Of a stretch of 64,000 nucleotides of DNA, positions 1 through 11,470 are shown one piece after another. The position numbers were made by a program, and so were the translations under genes. Under the pieces are notes generated by a model, which ran no database searches, had not been told where the DNA came from, and was given only the letters and a program-made list of their open reading frames with translations. The DNA lies in the NCBI RefSeq assembly GCF_037392515.1, contig NC_090283.1, positions 15,251,501 to 15,315,500 on the forward strand, in the 5' to 3' direction. Numbering within the stretch: position 1 is the first letter of the stretch; every line of letters starts with the position of its first letter. This stretch comes from Haliotis asinina (Eukaryota; Mollusca; Gastropoda; Lepetellida; Haliotidae).

Positions 1-694
1 TGGCAATGATTCCCGAAGGTATGATGGTACAATGTTGTGAAGAATCTTATAAAATAAGCAAAGGTTCCTAAGTCTCCTACGTTCACTAAGAGTTTCCCAA
101 CCAGTTTCAAAATACAAATGATCACGAGAAGTATACTTCGGATGTCCTGTCACTGTACGAGCTTCTTCTAACTGTAACTGTTTTAAAGAGTTACCTTGTT
201 CAGTCGTAGATCCATCCCGCAATTAACTCGCATACTCAAAATGAGGTTGAATGAAAATAGTGTCGATCTAATTTGGCGTTGTTCTTTTCAACAGAAACTT
301 TAACTTTCATATGGAATTGTCATTTTGGAGGTTTTCTATAAAATATCGTTTATGTGATGGGACCAGCCTCAATCTATGTCAGACACGATCAAAAGACTTA
401 GAAAGATCGGAAATAAAATACAATAGTTTTCTTTGTTATCCAGCGATGTGCATACATTGGGTGAAGTTGTTGTACAGAAGAGTGGCCTCGCTGAACACCA
501 GCCTGATATTTGTAAAATAATTTGTTAGGGAACAATCTGAACTGTTGATGTCCAATAAAAGCATCAGCAAGTTAAATTTCAGAAAAAAAACTTTCATTGG
601 TCTATACCCGTAACGTTAATAAAACCAAAGTGACATAACAAGAGTTTCTCTCGGAAACGAAACAAACTACCATTTTATATATTTTATCATTCAG
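1..694. other. No gene seen; probably intron of gene A
   Basis: This stretch holds no exon I can support. The first recognisable exon of gene A begins at 695 with a codon already split, so at least one coding exon lies upstream of the window and this stretch is most simply an intron. A short open frame at 311-520 has no splice-compatible match to the family and no recognisable domain. Confidence 0.5.
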
Positions 695-3600
695 CTCAGA
701 GGAGGCTGTTCTGAACGATATTCTTGAAGACATGGACAACGACACAGTCGGCATGATCGGAGACGTAGTCGCAGGTGAAATACGAGCATGAACATTATCT
801 GGAGACCACGAGAACAAAATAGATGCAAATGTAGTTAACTCGTTGATCTTAAGCCTTTATGCCCAACAATGGCATGTGAACAAAACGAAAGTAATATTTT
901 CACTATGAACCTAATGTTATTGGTTGCGGCTTACGATGTTTGAAAGGTTCACCGTAAGATACTGACTAGATACATATAGCATTTACCCATTCATTTCTGT
1001 TCCAGAAATGATTGGACATGCCATTGAAAAGCTGTTCCATAAGAAGAAGGAGCTGTATGTAACACAATTTTCACACTAGTTATGATCAAACAGTTAGTAT
1101 CCGTTTGTGAATCTTCTCGTTGTATGATATATATACTTTATTTAAGGAGCGGCTAAAAATGGTATCGAAAAGAAACTCGTTAAAATCTCAAACATTCCAC
1201 ATACAGCACAACTGCTAAACAGCTCAAAGTTTCAACAGCAACAGAAAATATTTATCCAACTGCATCCATTTTATATATTTATAGCAATGAACGGGATGTC
1301 CTGAGCGGACTCAAGGATGAATTTCAAACTATTGGAGGTGCAATCAAACAGACTGGACAGGACTTCGTACCATTTGCTACAGGCATTGGAAAAGATCTGC
1401 TGGGAACCCTTGAGAACGACACACTGAAGATGGTCGGAGGAACAATCACTGGTAACACAAATATATGGATGAAATTTCACCACAATAACGCATGTCCAAT
1501 ACATTACGTTACTGACATTCACTCATTAAACTGATCATGTAAATATAATTCACAAATTTATGTCAAAAATCTTTAGCAATATATGAAAACAACACGTGCA
1601 AGTCACGTTCTTACATGAACAAACATATACCACAAGAACTAGGTCCTGAAATACTGTAACATCAGTATTTTGTCCAGGATTCTTATAATGCTCTTTGATT
1701 TTTCGTCTAAAAGTGCCTACTCGAATTTATCTTAAAACTGATGAAAAGTAGACACCAAACACTGAACCAAATATAAATAGAAAAACGACGCCAATCAGCA
1801 GTCCACACGCCACCTTCAATTTCTTGTTCATATATTATGCATGCCCTAAATTGTGCGGAAACGCTGTTTTTGTTATTCACAGAGCAATAAATACACAAGA
1901 GACCTTATGTAATCTCCTGTATGTTATCAGTTCTTGTAACACATACATATAAACAGCATAAATGTTAACAATAAAACGTGTTTCATTTGCAGCAATTCAT
2001 ATTTGTTCCAGATCTTCTGGGGCATGCTCTTGCAAATCTGTTTCATGGCAAGAGAGATCTGTAAGTATGCACAGGTAGTGTGTGACCTACCCTTCAGTGC
2101 CCAAGTGTATATTCTACTCAGGACAAGGAACCGTTAACAAATAATTGTCGGATATAGTAGTTACACAACGAGTGTAAGATGTACTATATACACCTTACAC
2201 TAGAGCCACACCATTAAAACACAGAAAAGAACCCGAGGAAACACTATTCCAGAATATATATTTTGCGTTCTCCGAAAAGCTGATATATACCCAACAACAA
2301 CAAAAACCTAACAAACACAATTCTTAAGCAAATATTTTTATCAACTCGTAGCTCAAAACGGGATTTCCTGACCGACATCAGGAATGACCTGCAAACTATC
2401 GGAGGTGCTGTCCAGCAGACAGGAAAGGATTTCGTACCATTTGCTGCGGGCATTGGCAAAGATCTGCTGGGAACCCTTCAGAACGACACACTCAAGATGG
2501 TCGGAGGAACAATTTCTGGTAACACAAATAATTTAAAGGAAAAACGTCACATGCCATGAAAACAAAATGCACCCAGAGACGCACGCAATATGATACCAAC
2601 GTCCATATAAGGGTACAACGTTTCTTTATCAAAATGAACAGCTGCTGCATATATCAAAACTGTTTTGACTTCGGCAAAAATATGTCCCTTCTCCAAAGTT
2701 GACATGGATTATAACAGTGAAACTTCTTCTTAGAAATGGTACAGGATAGTTTGTGCTTGTTTTTAAGACGTATATGCCACACTTGGGTGGTTTATTTTCG
2801 CTGATTTGGATGCGCATGTCATCTTACACTAATTGCTGAGATTGATGCTGAAGTGGTCAATCGCTTGTTTGTCTGGTGCAAACTTGAATACTCATGGACT
2901 ATGTGTTGTGCTCTTTTCAAGAACAAACACTCACAGATGTATTTCTTGAGGAAGACCTCAGGCATGTCACATATTTATTAAATATATACGTAACTTGTTT
3001 ACTTTAATTAAACACAAATTGTACTGAAGCGTTGATCACAAATATTGAAACAATATCTTCGGTCGCCACGTTTAGTCAACACGCTTTCCATGGATCAAAG
3101 ATGAAGCTGTTTCCTAAATTTCTAATGTAACATAAATTTGTTCAGCATTAAAAGCGATTCTCTTTGGTTTCAGATCTTCTCGGCCAGGCACTTTCAAATC
3201 TGTTTCAAGGCAAGAGAGATCTGTAAGTATACACAGGTGGTGTGTGACCTACGCTGCAGTGCCCAAGTGTATATTCTTCTCAGGACAAGGAACCGTTAAC
3301 AAATAATTGTCGGATATAGTAGTTACACAACGAGTGTAAGATGTACTATATACACCTTACACTAGAGCCACACCATTAAAACACAGAAAAGAACCCGAGG
3401 AAACACTATTCCAGAATATATATTTTGCGTTCTCCGAAAAGCTGATATATACCCAACAACAACAAAAACCTAACAAACACAATTCTTAAGCAAATATTTT
3501 TATCAACTCGTAGCTCAAAACGGGATTTCCTGACCGACATCAAGAATGATCTGCAAACTATCGGAGGTGCTGTCCAACAGACAGGAAAGGATTTCGTACC

Positions 3601-6600
3601 ATTTGCTGCGGGCATTGGCAAAGATCTGCTGGGAACCCTTCAGAACGACACACTCAAGATGGTCGGAGGAACAATTTCTGGTAACACAAATAATTTAAAG
3701 GAAAAACGTCACATGCCATGAAAACAAAATGCACCCAGAGACGCACGCAATATGATACCAACGTCCATATAAGGGTACAACGTTTCTTTATCAAAATGAA
3801 CAGCTGCTGCATATATCAAAACTGTTTTGACTTCAGCAAAAATATGTCCCTTCTCCAAAGTTGACATGGATTATAACAGTGAAACTTCTTCTTAGAAATG
3901 GTACAGGATAGTTTGTGCTTGTTTTTAAGACGTATATGCCACACTTGGGTGGTTTATTTTCGCCGATTTGGATGCGCATGTCATCTTACACTAATTGCTG
4001 AGATTGATGCTGAAGTGGTCAATCGCTTGTTTGTCTGGTGCAAACTTGAATACTCATGGACTATGTGTTGTGCTCTTTTCAAGAACAAACACTCACAGAT
4101 GTATTTCTTGAGGAAGACCTCAGGCATGTCACATATTTATTAAATATATACGTAATTTGTTTACTTTAATTAAACACAAATTGTACTGAAGCGTTGATCA
4201 CAAATATTGAAACAATATCTTCGGTCGCCACGTTTAGTCAACACGCTTTCCATGGATCAAAGATGAAGCTGTTTCCTAAATTTCTAATGTAACATAAATT
4301 TGTTCAGCATTAAAAGCGATTCTCTTTGGTTTCAGATCTTCTCGGCCAGGCACTTTCAAATCTGTTTCAAGGCAAGAGAGATCTGTTAGTATACATCATA
4401 TCCACTACTTATACTGATCCTCTTTAAGTGCTTGCAGTGTTTGGGTTTCCATTCTCCTGAATGTTTCAAGAGTATGTTCTACGACGGGAGCAGTTTACAA
4501 ACCAAAATTGCCGAGCGTCAGATGTACAAACATACACCTTACTACCCTTGACCCTAAGTTGGCATTTTTCGCATATTAAGAGAAATTCTTAGGATAAAAG
4601 AAGTCAAACCAAGCCAATGCCAGATTGAATATGATTGTTTCAAATTGTAGCTCAGAAAGGGATCTCCTGACCGACATCAAGAATGACCTGCAAACCATCG
4701 GAGGTGCTGTCCAACAGACAGGGAAAGATTTCGTACCATATGCTGCGGGCATTGGCAAAGATCTGCTGGGAACTCTTGAGAACGACACACTCAAGATGGT
4801 CGGAGGAACAATTTCTGGTAACACAAATATGGTGTTGCGGAGACATTCCAACACACGATGAAGGCAAAATGCTCACAAAGACGCAAAGGAGACGTTTAAG
4901 AAATTAAATTCCATGACGTTGGTCATTGTTTTTCTTATTGGAAACATATGTCCAAGCAATTCCTTCTAGGTGTTCATTGTATTGACCTGCTTAAAATTCC
5001 ATTCGTTTTAAATACTTAAAGAAGATACATAAAAAACCCGTTGATTAATTGTGCCGTTTAATGTTAACAATAAAACAGTAAATGATAAAGGACATTTCAT
5101 CTACTCTGATTCATTTTGGTTTCAGATCTTCTTGGTCAGGCTCTTGTTAACCTGTTTCACGGCAAGAGAGATATGTATGTTTATCCAAAATGTTATACTT
5201 ATCGTGATCCACTTTTAAATCATTTCCGAGTTTACAACTTCCTAATTGTATCCAATGCACGTTCTACTTTGAAAGCACTTACATAAATATTGGTAACTGA
5301 TTTAACTTAACATTTCGTGTCACAGCTACATGCAAACCGGGACATTACTTAAGCCTCACTGTTGGTGAGAGATTCCCTCACAAAAAAACAACACAAGAAA
5401 CCAAACAGAATCGAAAAATATTTTTTTTATATATGCAAATATATTTTTTTTAAATCATAGCTCTGAGAGGAATCTTCTGACCGACATCAAGAATGATGTG
5501 GAAGCCATCGGTGGTGCTGTCATACAGACGGGAAAGGACTTCATACCATTTGCTGCAGGCGTTGGCAAAGATTTGCTTGGAACCGCCTTGAAAGACTCTG
5601 CCAAGATGGTTGGAGGCACAATCAGCGGTAAATCATGTCTAATCACACACTATATGGACAATTTCAACACCCTGCTCTAATATCTCTCACGGCCATTTCC
5701 CTTCCACAGACTTTCCAACCCAGAAACACGGTTTAGTTCTACACAGCTATTAGCAATATTCCAGCTCTGTCATGGTGGGGGACACCAGAAATGAGCTTCA
5801 CACATTGTACCCAGCTTTGATCTCTTGGCCACCCCACCACTCCCATCTATGAGTCAATGAGATCGCCTGGAGTGTGCAGGCAGTTCCATGAATAGTGATT
5901 CAGAGTGAAAAGGTAAACATTGATTATACTGGAAGGCAGGAGGTAATACTCAGTACGTTGGGATATTTTCTGACATTGTGCAGATCTATGGTATCCACGT
6001 AAGTTATATTATCCAACCGTGTCATTAGTTTTGTTATATGGAATGGTGGTGTCTGGGGTAGATCATGATTAAATTTGACAGAGTTTAACTTAGCTCCATT
6101 CTTGAATTAAACAAATCCTTAGGGTTCGGTTTAGTCAATATGCAGTCAAGCAACATTGTATCAAACTTGACGTACGTAGATACTTCGATGTAAAACAGAT
6201 ACTAAAAGGAATGCACAAGGAGAAAACATTTACTTGGAGACAACGGCACATTCGACACATAAGAGTCCGACTCAACAGTGTTTCACTATTTTATATGTAG
6301 TTCTCATGATCAGGTCTTTCAGAAGTATAATACACAATAGTCCAGCTAATATGGAAGGCAGCAGCTATATAAACAATTCAGTAAACAATAAACAATAACA
6401 ACCATAATAATTCTTTATCATCATTAACATTACATTAATATAGGTAATACTAACAGTAATATGAACACCACAAAGAAAGAATTTATGATATACGGAAAAA
6501 AGGAAAGATTTTCACCAACCCCTTGCACTTCTGTTTCAGATCTTGGGGATGCTTTTTCCAAATTATTCGGTCGCAAGAGAGATCTGTAAGTGTACACAAT

Positions 6601-9600
6601 ATCCTGTACTTACTGTGATCCACCGACTGATGTAAGCTCATTACTTCTCAGCTCAGACATTCAAACATGAACCTTCCCATACTGTTGATACTGTTGTCAG
6701 TCTCTGAAAGATGGATTTAAACCCAATAACAACCAAAACAAACCAATCATAAAGCAAGTATTTTTATTAACTCGTAGCTTAGAAAGGAATCTTCTGACTG
6801 ACATCAAGAATGACCTGCAAACCATCGGTGGTGCTTTCAAACAGACAGGACAGGACTTCGTACCATATGCTGCAGGCGTTGGCAAAGATCTCCTCGGAAC
6901 CCTCTTGAACGACTCTGCCAAGATAGTTGGAGGCACCGTCAGCGGTAAATCATGTCCAATCACCCAATGTTATTTCAACACCACAACACCCTGCTCTAAT
7001 ATCTGTCCCAAGGGACACACGGCCATTTCCTTTCCACATATTTACCAACCCAGAAACACAGGTGTGAGTGAGTGAGTTTAGTTTTACGCTGCTTCTAGCA
7101 AAATTCCCAGCAATATCAGGGCGGTTACAACAAAAATGGGTTTTACATATTGTGTTCATGCAGGGAATGAAACCCAGGATTGAGCGAATGGTTTGCCCCC
7201 ACAGATCTCCTGTAGGGATCCGTGGGATCGCCTCGAGTGCATCACATGCATGCCTTTGAATAGTGATTTAGAGAAAAGAAATACATATCGACAATACTGA
7301 GAGATAATAGATATAGGTGCCCAATAGTTGGGGGCTAATTAGTTTTGTTATTTGAAATAGTGCTGTCCAGAATGGATACTTCTGATAGAAATTCCACTGA
7401 TTTCCACTCTGATATTAACCATATTCGACCAAATCCTTAGTGTTAGCTGGAGTCAATAAGCAGTCAAACAACATCGTATCAAAGTTGAAGGTACATACGT
7501 AAATACTTCGAGTAAATCTAGAATCAACACAACATTAATCAATGATCATTGAAAATGAATACGCAAGTAACAAGCCTTTATTTGGAAACAAAGGTTCATT
7601 CTCCACATGCGAGTCCGACTCAACAATGTTCCACTGAAGTATATGTATTCCACATGACCGGGTCTTTCAGAAGTATGCCAGCAATGGTAACATATGGAAG
7701 ACAGCAGCAACATAAAAACAAGGCAGTTATAATAACCACATCAACCCTATGAACCCTTTAACTTCGTTAAGAAACAACCTTCACATGAAACCCTTCACTT
7801 CTGTTTCAGATCTTCTTGGGCAAGCTCTTTCGAAGTTATTCCATGGCAAGAGAGACCTGTAAGTATACATAATATTTGACACTTATTTCTGTTCACTCAC
7901 AGCTTGCCATAAATGGGTGCCTTTTCTTTATTCGGAGTAGTTCTCAGATTTCTTGTCTGAAAATTCACTTCAACATGAAGACATCGAGTAATTTTTCAGA
8001 CGGAAAATACAACTTTACATATATTTTGTCAAACATAGTTCACAAAGGGACGTCTTGACCGGCCTCAAGGATGACATTAACACCATTGGCGGAGCTATCG
8101 AACAGACAGGAAAAGATTTCGTGCCATACGCTGCCAACGTGGGGAAAGGTCTTCTCGATACCCTCAAGAACGACACTCTCAAGATGGTTGGCGGCACAAT
8201 CACTGGTACAGTACGCAGGCTTCATCGGTACAACTCCGAGGCTGTGAGGTAGACGGGTGGTTAAGGCGTTCGCTTGTCACGCCGAGGACATGGGTTCGAT
8301 TCCCGACATGGTGGCAATGGGTGGAGACCATTTCTGGTGATGATGCTGGAATACTGCTAAAGCGGGGAAGGATTAACCTCACCCACTCACTATAGCTATT
8401 ACATGAGTTTTAACCATATACGGAGCTCCACAATGATGCTATGGGCACCTAATTGCGAAAACCAAAATTGCATAAATCTGAGGACCTTTGTAATACAGTA
8501 CGCACAAATAATGCTCTTCAAAGGTAATGCATGAGCTACATAGCATTATGGAACTATGAACAAAAACTTGCACACAGTAACTGACAAAACGCAAAGGCAA
8601 CATGAAACGCAACCTTTATGCAAGAAATACAAAGATGTACAAAAACTGCCTGTAATCTACAACTGCAAAGGTAATTCAAGATAATATTAACCACGGTTCA
8701 TGAAGGATTTGGTAGGGTGATATAAACCAATATTCATGCAGGTCTTGGTAGAATGATGTTGATACAGGACTTAGTAGGGTGATATAAACCAGTGTTTATG
8801 CAGGACTTGGTCGTGTGATATAAACCAATATTCATGCAGGTCTTGGTAGAATGATGTTGATACAGGACTTAGTAGGGTGATATAAACCAATGTTCATGCA
8901 GGACTTGGTCGTGTGATATAAACCAATATTCATGTATTTCTTGGTAGAGTGATGTTGATACAAGACTTAGCAGGGTGATATAAACCAATGTTTATTTAGG
9001 ACTTGGTCGGGTGATATAAGTCGATGTTCATGCAGGTCTTGGTATGCTGATATAAGTCGATATTCATGCAGGACTTGGTACGATGAAATAAGCCGATGTT
9101 CATACAGAAATTGGAAGGATGATATAATCCGATGATCATACATGAATTTGAATCATAACCATTTTTTTTCTTTTTCAGATCTCCTTGGCAAAGCCCTTTC
9201 AAACCTGTTTCACTTTAAGAGAGATACACCGTATGTGTAGATACTGCCTTGCATTTCCATCCAGCTTAGAATCCAATCCATAAGCTACAAATGAAACTAA
9301 AATAGATTGTCCCGCATCGAAGTTCGAAGACTCGATTGGCACATGGCATCGTATCCAACTGTATCATGTTGGTCTCTGGATTCTCTGATACATACACAGT
9401 TGTTAACAGACTGCCATGGTGTACCTGGAATATTGTTAACTACGTTCTTAATGAAAAAAGAAACTCACTTGATCTATACCTGTGCATTGTAGGAACTTGG
9501 TACAGCAAAGCAAAAGTTTTATGTCAGAACTGAAGAACCTTCTTGATCTTGGCACCTCCCAGTTCTCTGATGTCATCGACGAAGTATTCGCAGAGATTCA

Positions 9601-11175
9601 GACCATCTACTCCAAGGTCAAGACCCTTGAGATGCACTCTGAGGATGCTGAGAAGAAGATTGATGCTGTTGCAGGTAGGTTTTCCACTTACACTCCTGTT
9701 TAGTCAAGTGGATGGATCGGTGCTGGTTCGTTACTCTTTACGCTGGCGGTAACAAAGCCGCAAGGTAAAGACCCAAGATGGTCTAGACTGTTTGTATGAA
9801 ACATTCAGACAGCTTTAATGTATTGTGGACCATTGTACCAATCGTTGTAACAAGATACCCCACGAAGTAGTATTCTCCAGGACCAGATCAACTGGACAAA
9901 ACGTATTTTCAGGCAGTAGGTACTCACTTCGTTCTATACTGACATTAATGAGGAAGACACATTGGCAGTGTCCTCGAGGATTAGTTGGAAGAATAGGTAA
10001 AATGAGAGTGAGTTCAGTTTTAGCAGTATTCCAGCAATATCACAGCGAGGTGTGCCAGAAAGAGGCTTCACACATTGTACTCATTTGTGACACTGAATCC
10101 TGAATTTCGTATACGGTACGGTCTTAAAGCAAAGCCACCTGTACGACAGTTGACACTGATATGGTTTCACATGCGGTTGCTGTTTAGACGATGACCTTGA
10201 CCTTGACTCATCATCTTTCATGTTTCCTTTGCATCGTGGATATTCAGCTGGCGTTTTGTGTCAGATGGTATTTATGCAGCAGGACCGATCAGCGCTTTAT
10301 ATATTGTCGCTTGGTTTGTCTCAATCAGTAGTATAGACACGGACATTTTTGGACACAACCATATTCTTTATGGTTGAAGACGGTATGCTCAAAAGCATGA
10401 CTTTGGAAAATTAGAAATTAATATCATATTTCTGTATCTTTTCCATGACAAATGCTGTTGGAACAAAAGTTGCATATGCCATTATTCTTCGTTGTACTCG
10501 ATCAATGAACCAAATGTTTGTTATAATTATATGACATGTAGGGCACTTGCCTACTCGTTGACGGCATATTTTGCAACAGCAAAAATCAGTCTGGGTGAGT
10601 TTGCTTTTAAAGTAACTCATGAGGCATTTCAAATCAACTCAAATCGGGTCATTTCCAGCTAACATTGGTAATCCGTTATATATTGTTCCTTGTCTATAAA
10701 TTGGCGTTCTCTTCAAGATCAACCGGAAAGATAAGTCTGTCTCGCCGAACGAAGTCTTACCGAACACTAATGTAAGTTGTCGTCAGCCAAGTAGAGGTCT
10801 CTGGTTACCGAATTCCCGCAAATCTTGCACACACAATAAGAACACCGGGAGGATGGGTCTGCATAAAGAGGGTCTCATCTTCCACCTAAGTACAGGGTCT
10901 CTGAATACCGAATCCCGTACGCAATAAGAACAGCAAGAGGGCTGGTCTGTCTAATAGGGTTCTTGACTAACGAGGTTTCCTGGAACAAAGATGTAACTTG
11001 TACTCATCTTCCAGCCAAGTACAGGTCTCTGGTTACCGACTTCGTGCAAGCCTTGGAGAGAGATGTAACTAAAGTGGTTACCAGAACCTTTGGGCAAAAT
11101 AAGCGTGACCTTGCTGGTGGCCTGGGAAGTTCTCTCACTGGATTGTTCAAACCAGGCCTTGAAGCTATCGGGAAG
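695..11175 (+). CDS. Gene A: cassette-amplified secreted amphipathic-helix protein (5' partial)
   Basis: This is an exon-amplified paralog of genes B to E. Long (L) and short (S) exons alternate: L1 695-774, S1 1006-1054, L2 1285-1451, S2 2012-2060, L3 2352-2518, S3 3174-3222, L4 3514-3680, S4 4336-4384, L5 4651-4817, S5 5126-5174, L6 5461-5627, S6 6540-6585, L7 6778-6944, S7 7810-7858, L8 8039-8205, S8 9179-9230. Exons 9493-9674 and 11015-11175 match exons 3 and 4 of genes B to E. All have AG acceptors and GT donors. L exons start and end in phase 1/2 splits and S exons close them, so each L+S pair is a symmetrical cassette of about 72 codons; 661 codons stay open. L exons carry motifs such as TGKDFVPYAAG and KMVGGTIS; S exons read DLLGQALSNLFQGKRDL or similar. 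L1 is shortened. There is no Cys. The start codon and signal peptide lie upstream. Function is unknown; repeated Gly-Lys-Arg sites suggest a multi-peptide precursor (inference). Confidence 0.85.
2061..4384 (+). repeat. Recent 1162-bp tandem duplication of a gene A cassette
   Basis: Bases 2061-3222 and 3223-4384 are nearly identical, introns included. Landmarks are exactly 1162 bases apart: L3 2352 and L4 3514, S3 3174 and S4 4336. Each copy holds one intron, one L exon, the following intron and one S exon, so the duplication added one whole 72-codon cassette in frame. Only a few differences are visible, for example in the first bases after the donor and AGGAAT against AAGAAT in the L exon. 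The left breakpoint falls at or near the end of S2. Confidence 0.93.
5730..5850 (-). mobile_element. Degenerate tRNA-headed SINE in gene A intron
   Basis: The text TTAGCAATATTCCAGC, GGGGGACACCAGAAATG, GCTTCACACATTGTACCCA and CACCCCACCAC follows the minus-strand pattern of the SINE family scattered through the window. It shares its left flank with the SINE at 7062-7200, so the insertion predates duplication of this cassette. Confidence 0.65.
7062..7200 (-). mobile_element. tRNA-headed SINE in gene A intron
   Basis: The copy starts with GTGAGTGAGTGAGTTTAG and continues with CAGCAATATCAGGGCGG and GGGAATGAAACCCAGGATTG, matching the family on the minus strand. It occupies the position equivalent to the SINE at 5730-5850. 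Confidence 0.7.
8241..8390 (+). mobile_element. tRNA-headed SINE in gene A intron
   Basis: Plus-strand orientation: a tRNA-like head (GGTTAAGGCGTTCGCTTGTC, then a B-box-like GGTTCGATTCCC) is followed by the family body with AATACTGCTAAAGCGG and the CTCACCCACTCACT tail. It lies in the intron between L8 and S8. Confidence 0.8.
8694..9150 (+). repeat. Minisatellite, about 36-bp unit, in gene A intron
   Basis: Roughly a dozen units of the form GGACTTGGTAGGGTGATATA then AACCAATGTTCATGCA lie in tandem. Two larger blocks (about 8730-8840 and 8815-8920) repeat each other, showing higher-order duplication. The array ends just before the acceptor of exon S8. An open frame on the minus strand across it is only a product of the repeat. 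Confidence 0.9.
9999..10100 (-). mobile_element. SINE fragment in gene A intron
   Basis: The text GAGAGTGAGTTCAGTTTTAG, CAGCAATATCACAGCGAGG and GGCTTCACACATTGTACTCA matches the minus strand of the common SINE. The tRNA-like head is missing or worn. Confidence 0.65.
10783..10917 (+). repeat. Two degenerate copies of an exon start upstream of the real exon
   Basis: The real exon at 11015 begins CCAAGTACAGGTCTCTGGTT. Worn copies of this start and its acceptor lie upstream at about 10783-10826 (CAGCCAAGTAGAGGTCTCTG) and 10875-10917 (CACCTAAGTACAGGGTCTCT). Both diverge soon into text shared between them (ACAATAAGAAC or GCAATAAGAAC, GGGTCTGCATAA or GGTCTGTCTAA). They look like tandem exon-edge copies that decayed, not functional exons. 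Confidence 0.7.
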
Positions 11176-11344
11176 GTATGAAAAGACCAGTAATCGTCAA
11201 TACATAATGCACTTTTGGGGTACAAGTTTTCTAATCTGATTTCGCTGTGCTTTAGTGGCATACGCTACTCCTATGTGGGTTCGAATCCAACCTGTGCTGG
11301 TATCCCGTCGCGACAAGACAGAAATAACTGGCGGTAATTCATTT

Positions 11345-11356
11345 TGTGTATATGCA
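11345..11356 (+). repeat. Target-site duplication, left, of PLE dimer
   Basis: TGTGTATATGCA here is repeated exactly at 14435-14446 on the other side of the inverted PLE dimer. Confidence 0.8.
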
Positions 11357-11438
11357 AGTCTTTGAATGTCATTTAGAAGTGAAAATACATAAGAATGAAG
11401 ATTTTTATGGATATCAACTTCTTAATGAGAGAACACAA

Positions 11439-11470
11439 CGTTTCGGAGTTAATGCTTACTCCTTCATCAG
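11439..11470 (-). ncRNA. Hammerhead-ribozyme-like core, minus-strand PLE copy
   Basis: This is the reverse complement of the motif at 14354-14394: CTGATGA, hairpin, GAAAC. Its mirror position fits the inverted dimer. Confidence 0.5.

Larger units (their letters stand above)
5461..7858 (+). repeat. Older cassette duplication in gene A (L6-S6 and L7-S7)
   Basis: The introns after L6 (5628-6539) and after L7 (6945-7809) share recognisable blocks: AACACCCTGCTCTAATATCT, CACGGCCATTTCC, a degenerate SINE at the same place after CCAACCCAGAAACAC, and later blocks around ATCCTTAG and GCAGTCAA. Divergence and indels are far greater than in the 1162-bp duplication, so this copy is older. It shows repeated rounds of the same cassette-adding process. 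Confidence 0.75.

Noticed and set aside
480-520. Possible upstream S-type exon of gene A
   Set aside because: An acceptor-like TGTACAG and a GTAAAA donor are present, but the frame needed by the cassette phase meets a stop and the residues do not match.
8250-8310. Possible tRNA gene
   Set aside because: The head is followed by the standard SINE body and tail and lacks a paired acceptor stem, so it is a SINE. The same applies to the other tRNA-like heads.
11250-11310. tRNA-like text after gene A exon 11015
   Set aside because: GGGTTCGAATCC resembles a B box, but no cloverleaf or SINE body follows clearly; too weak to list as a feature.
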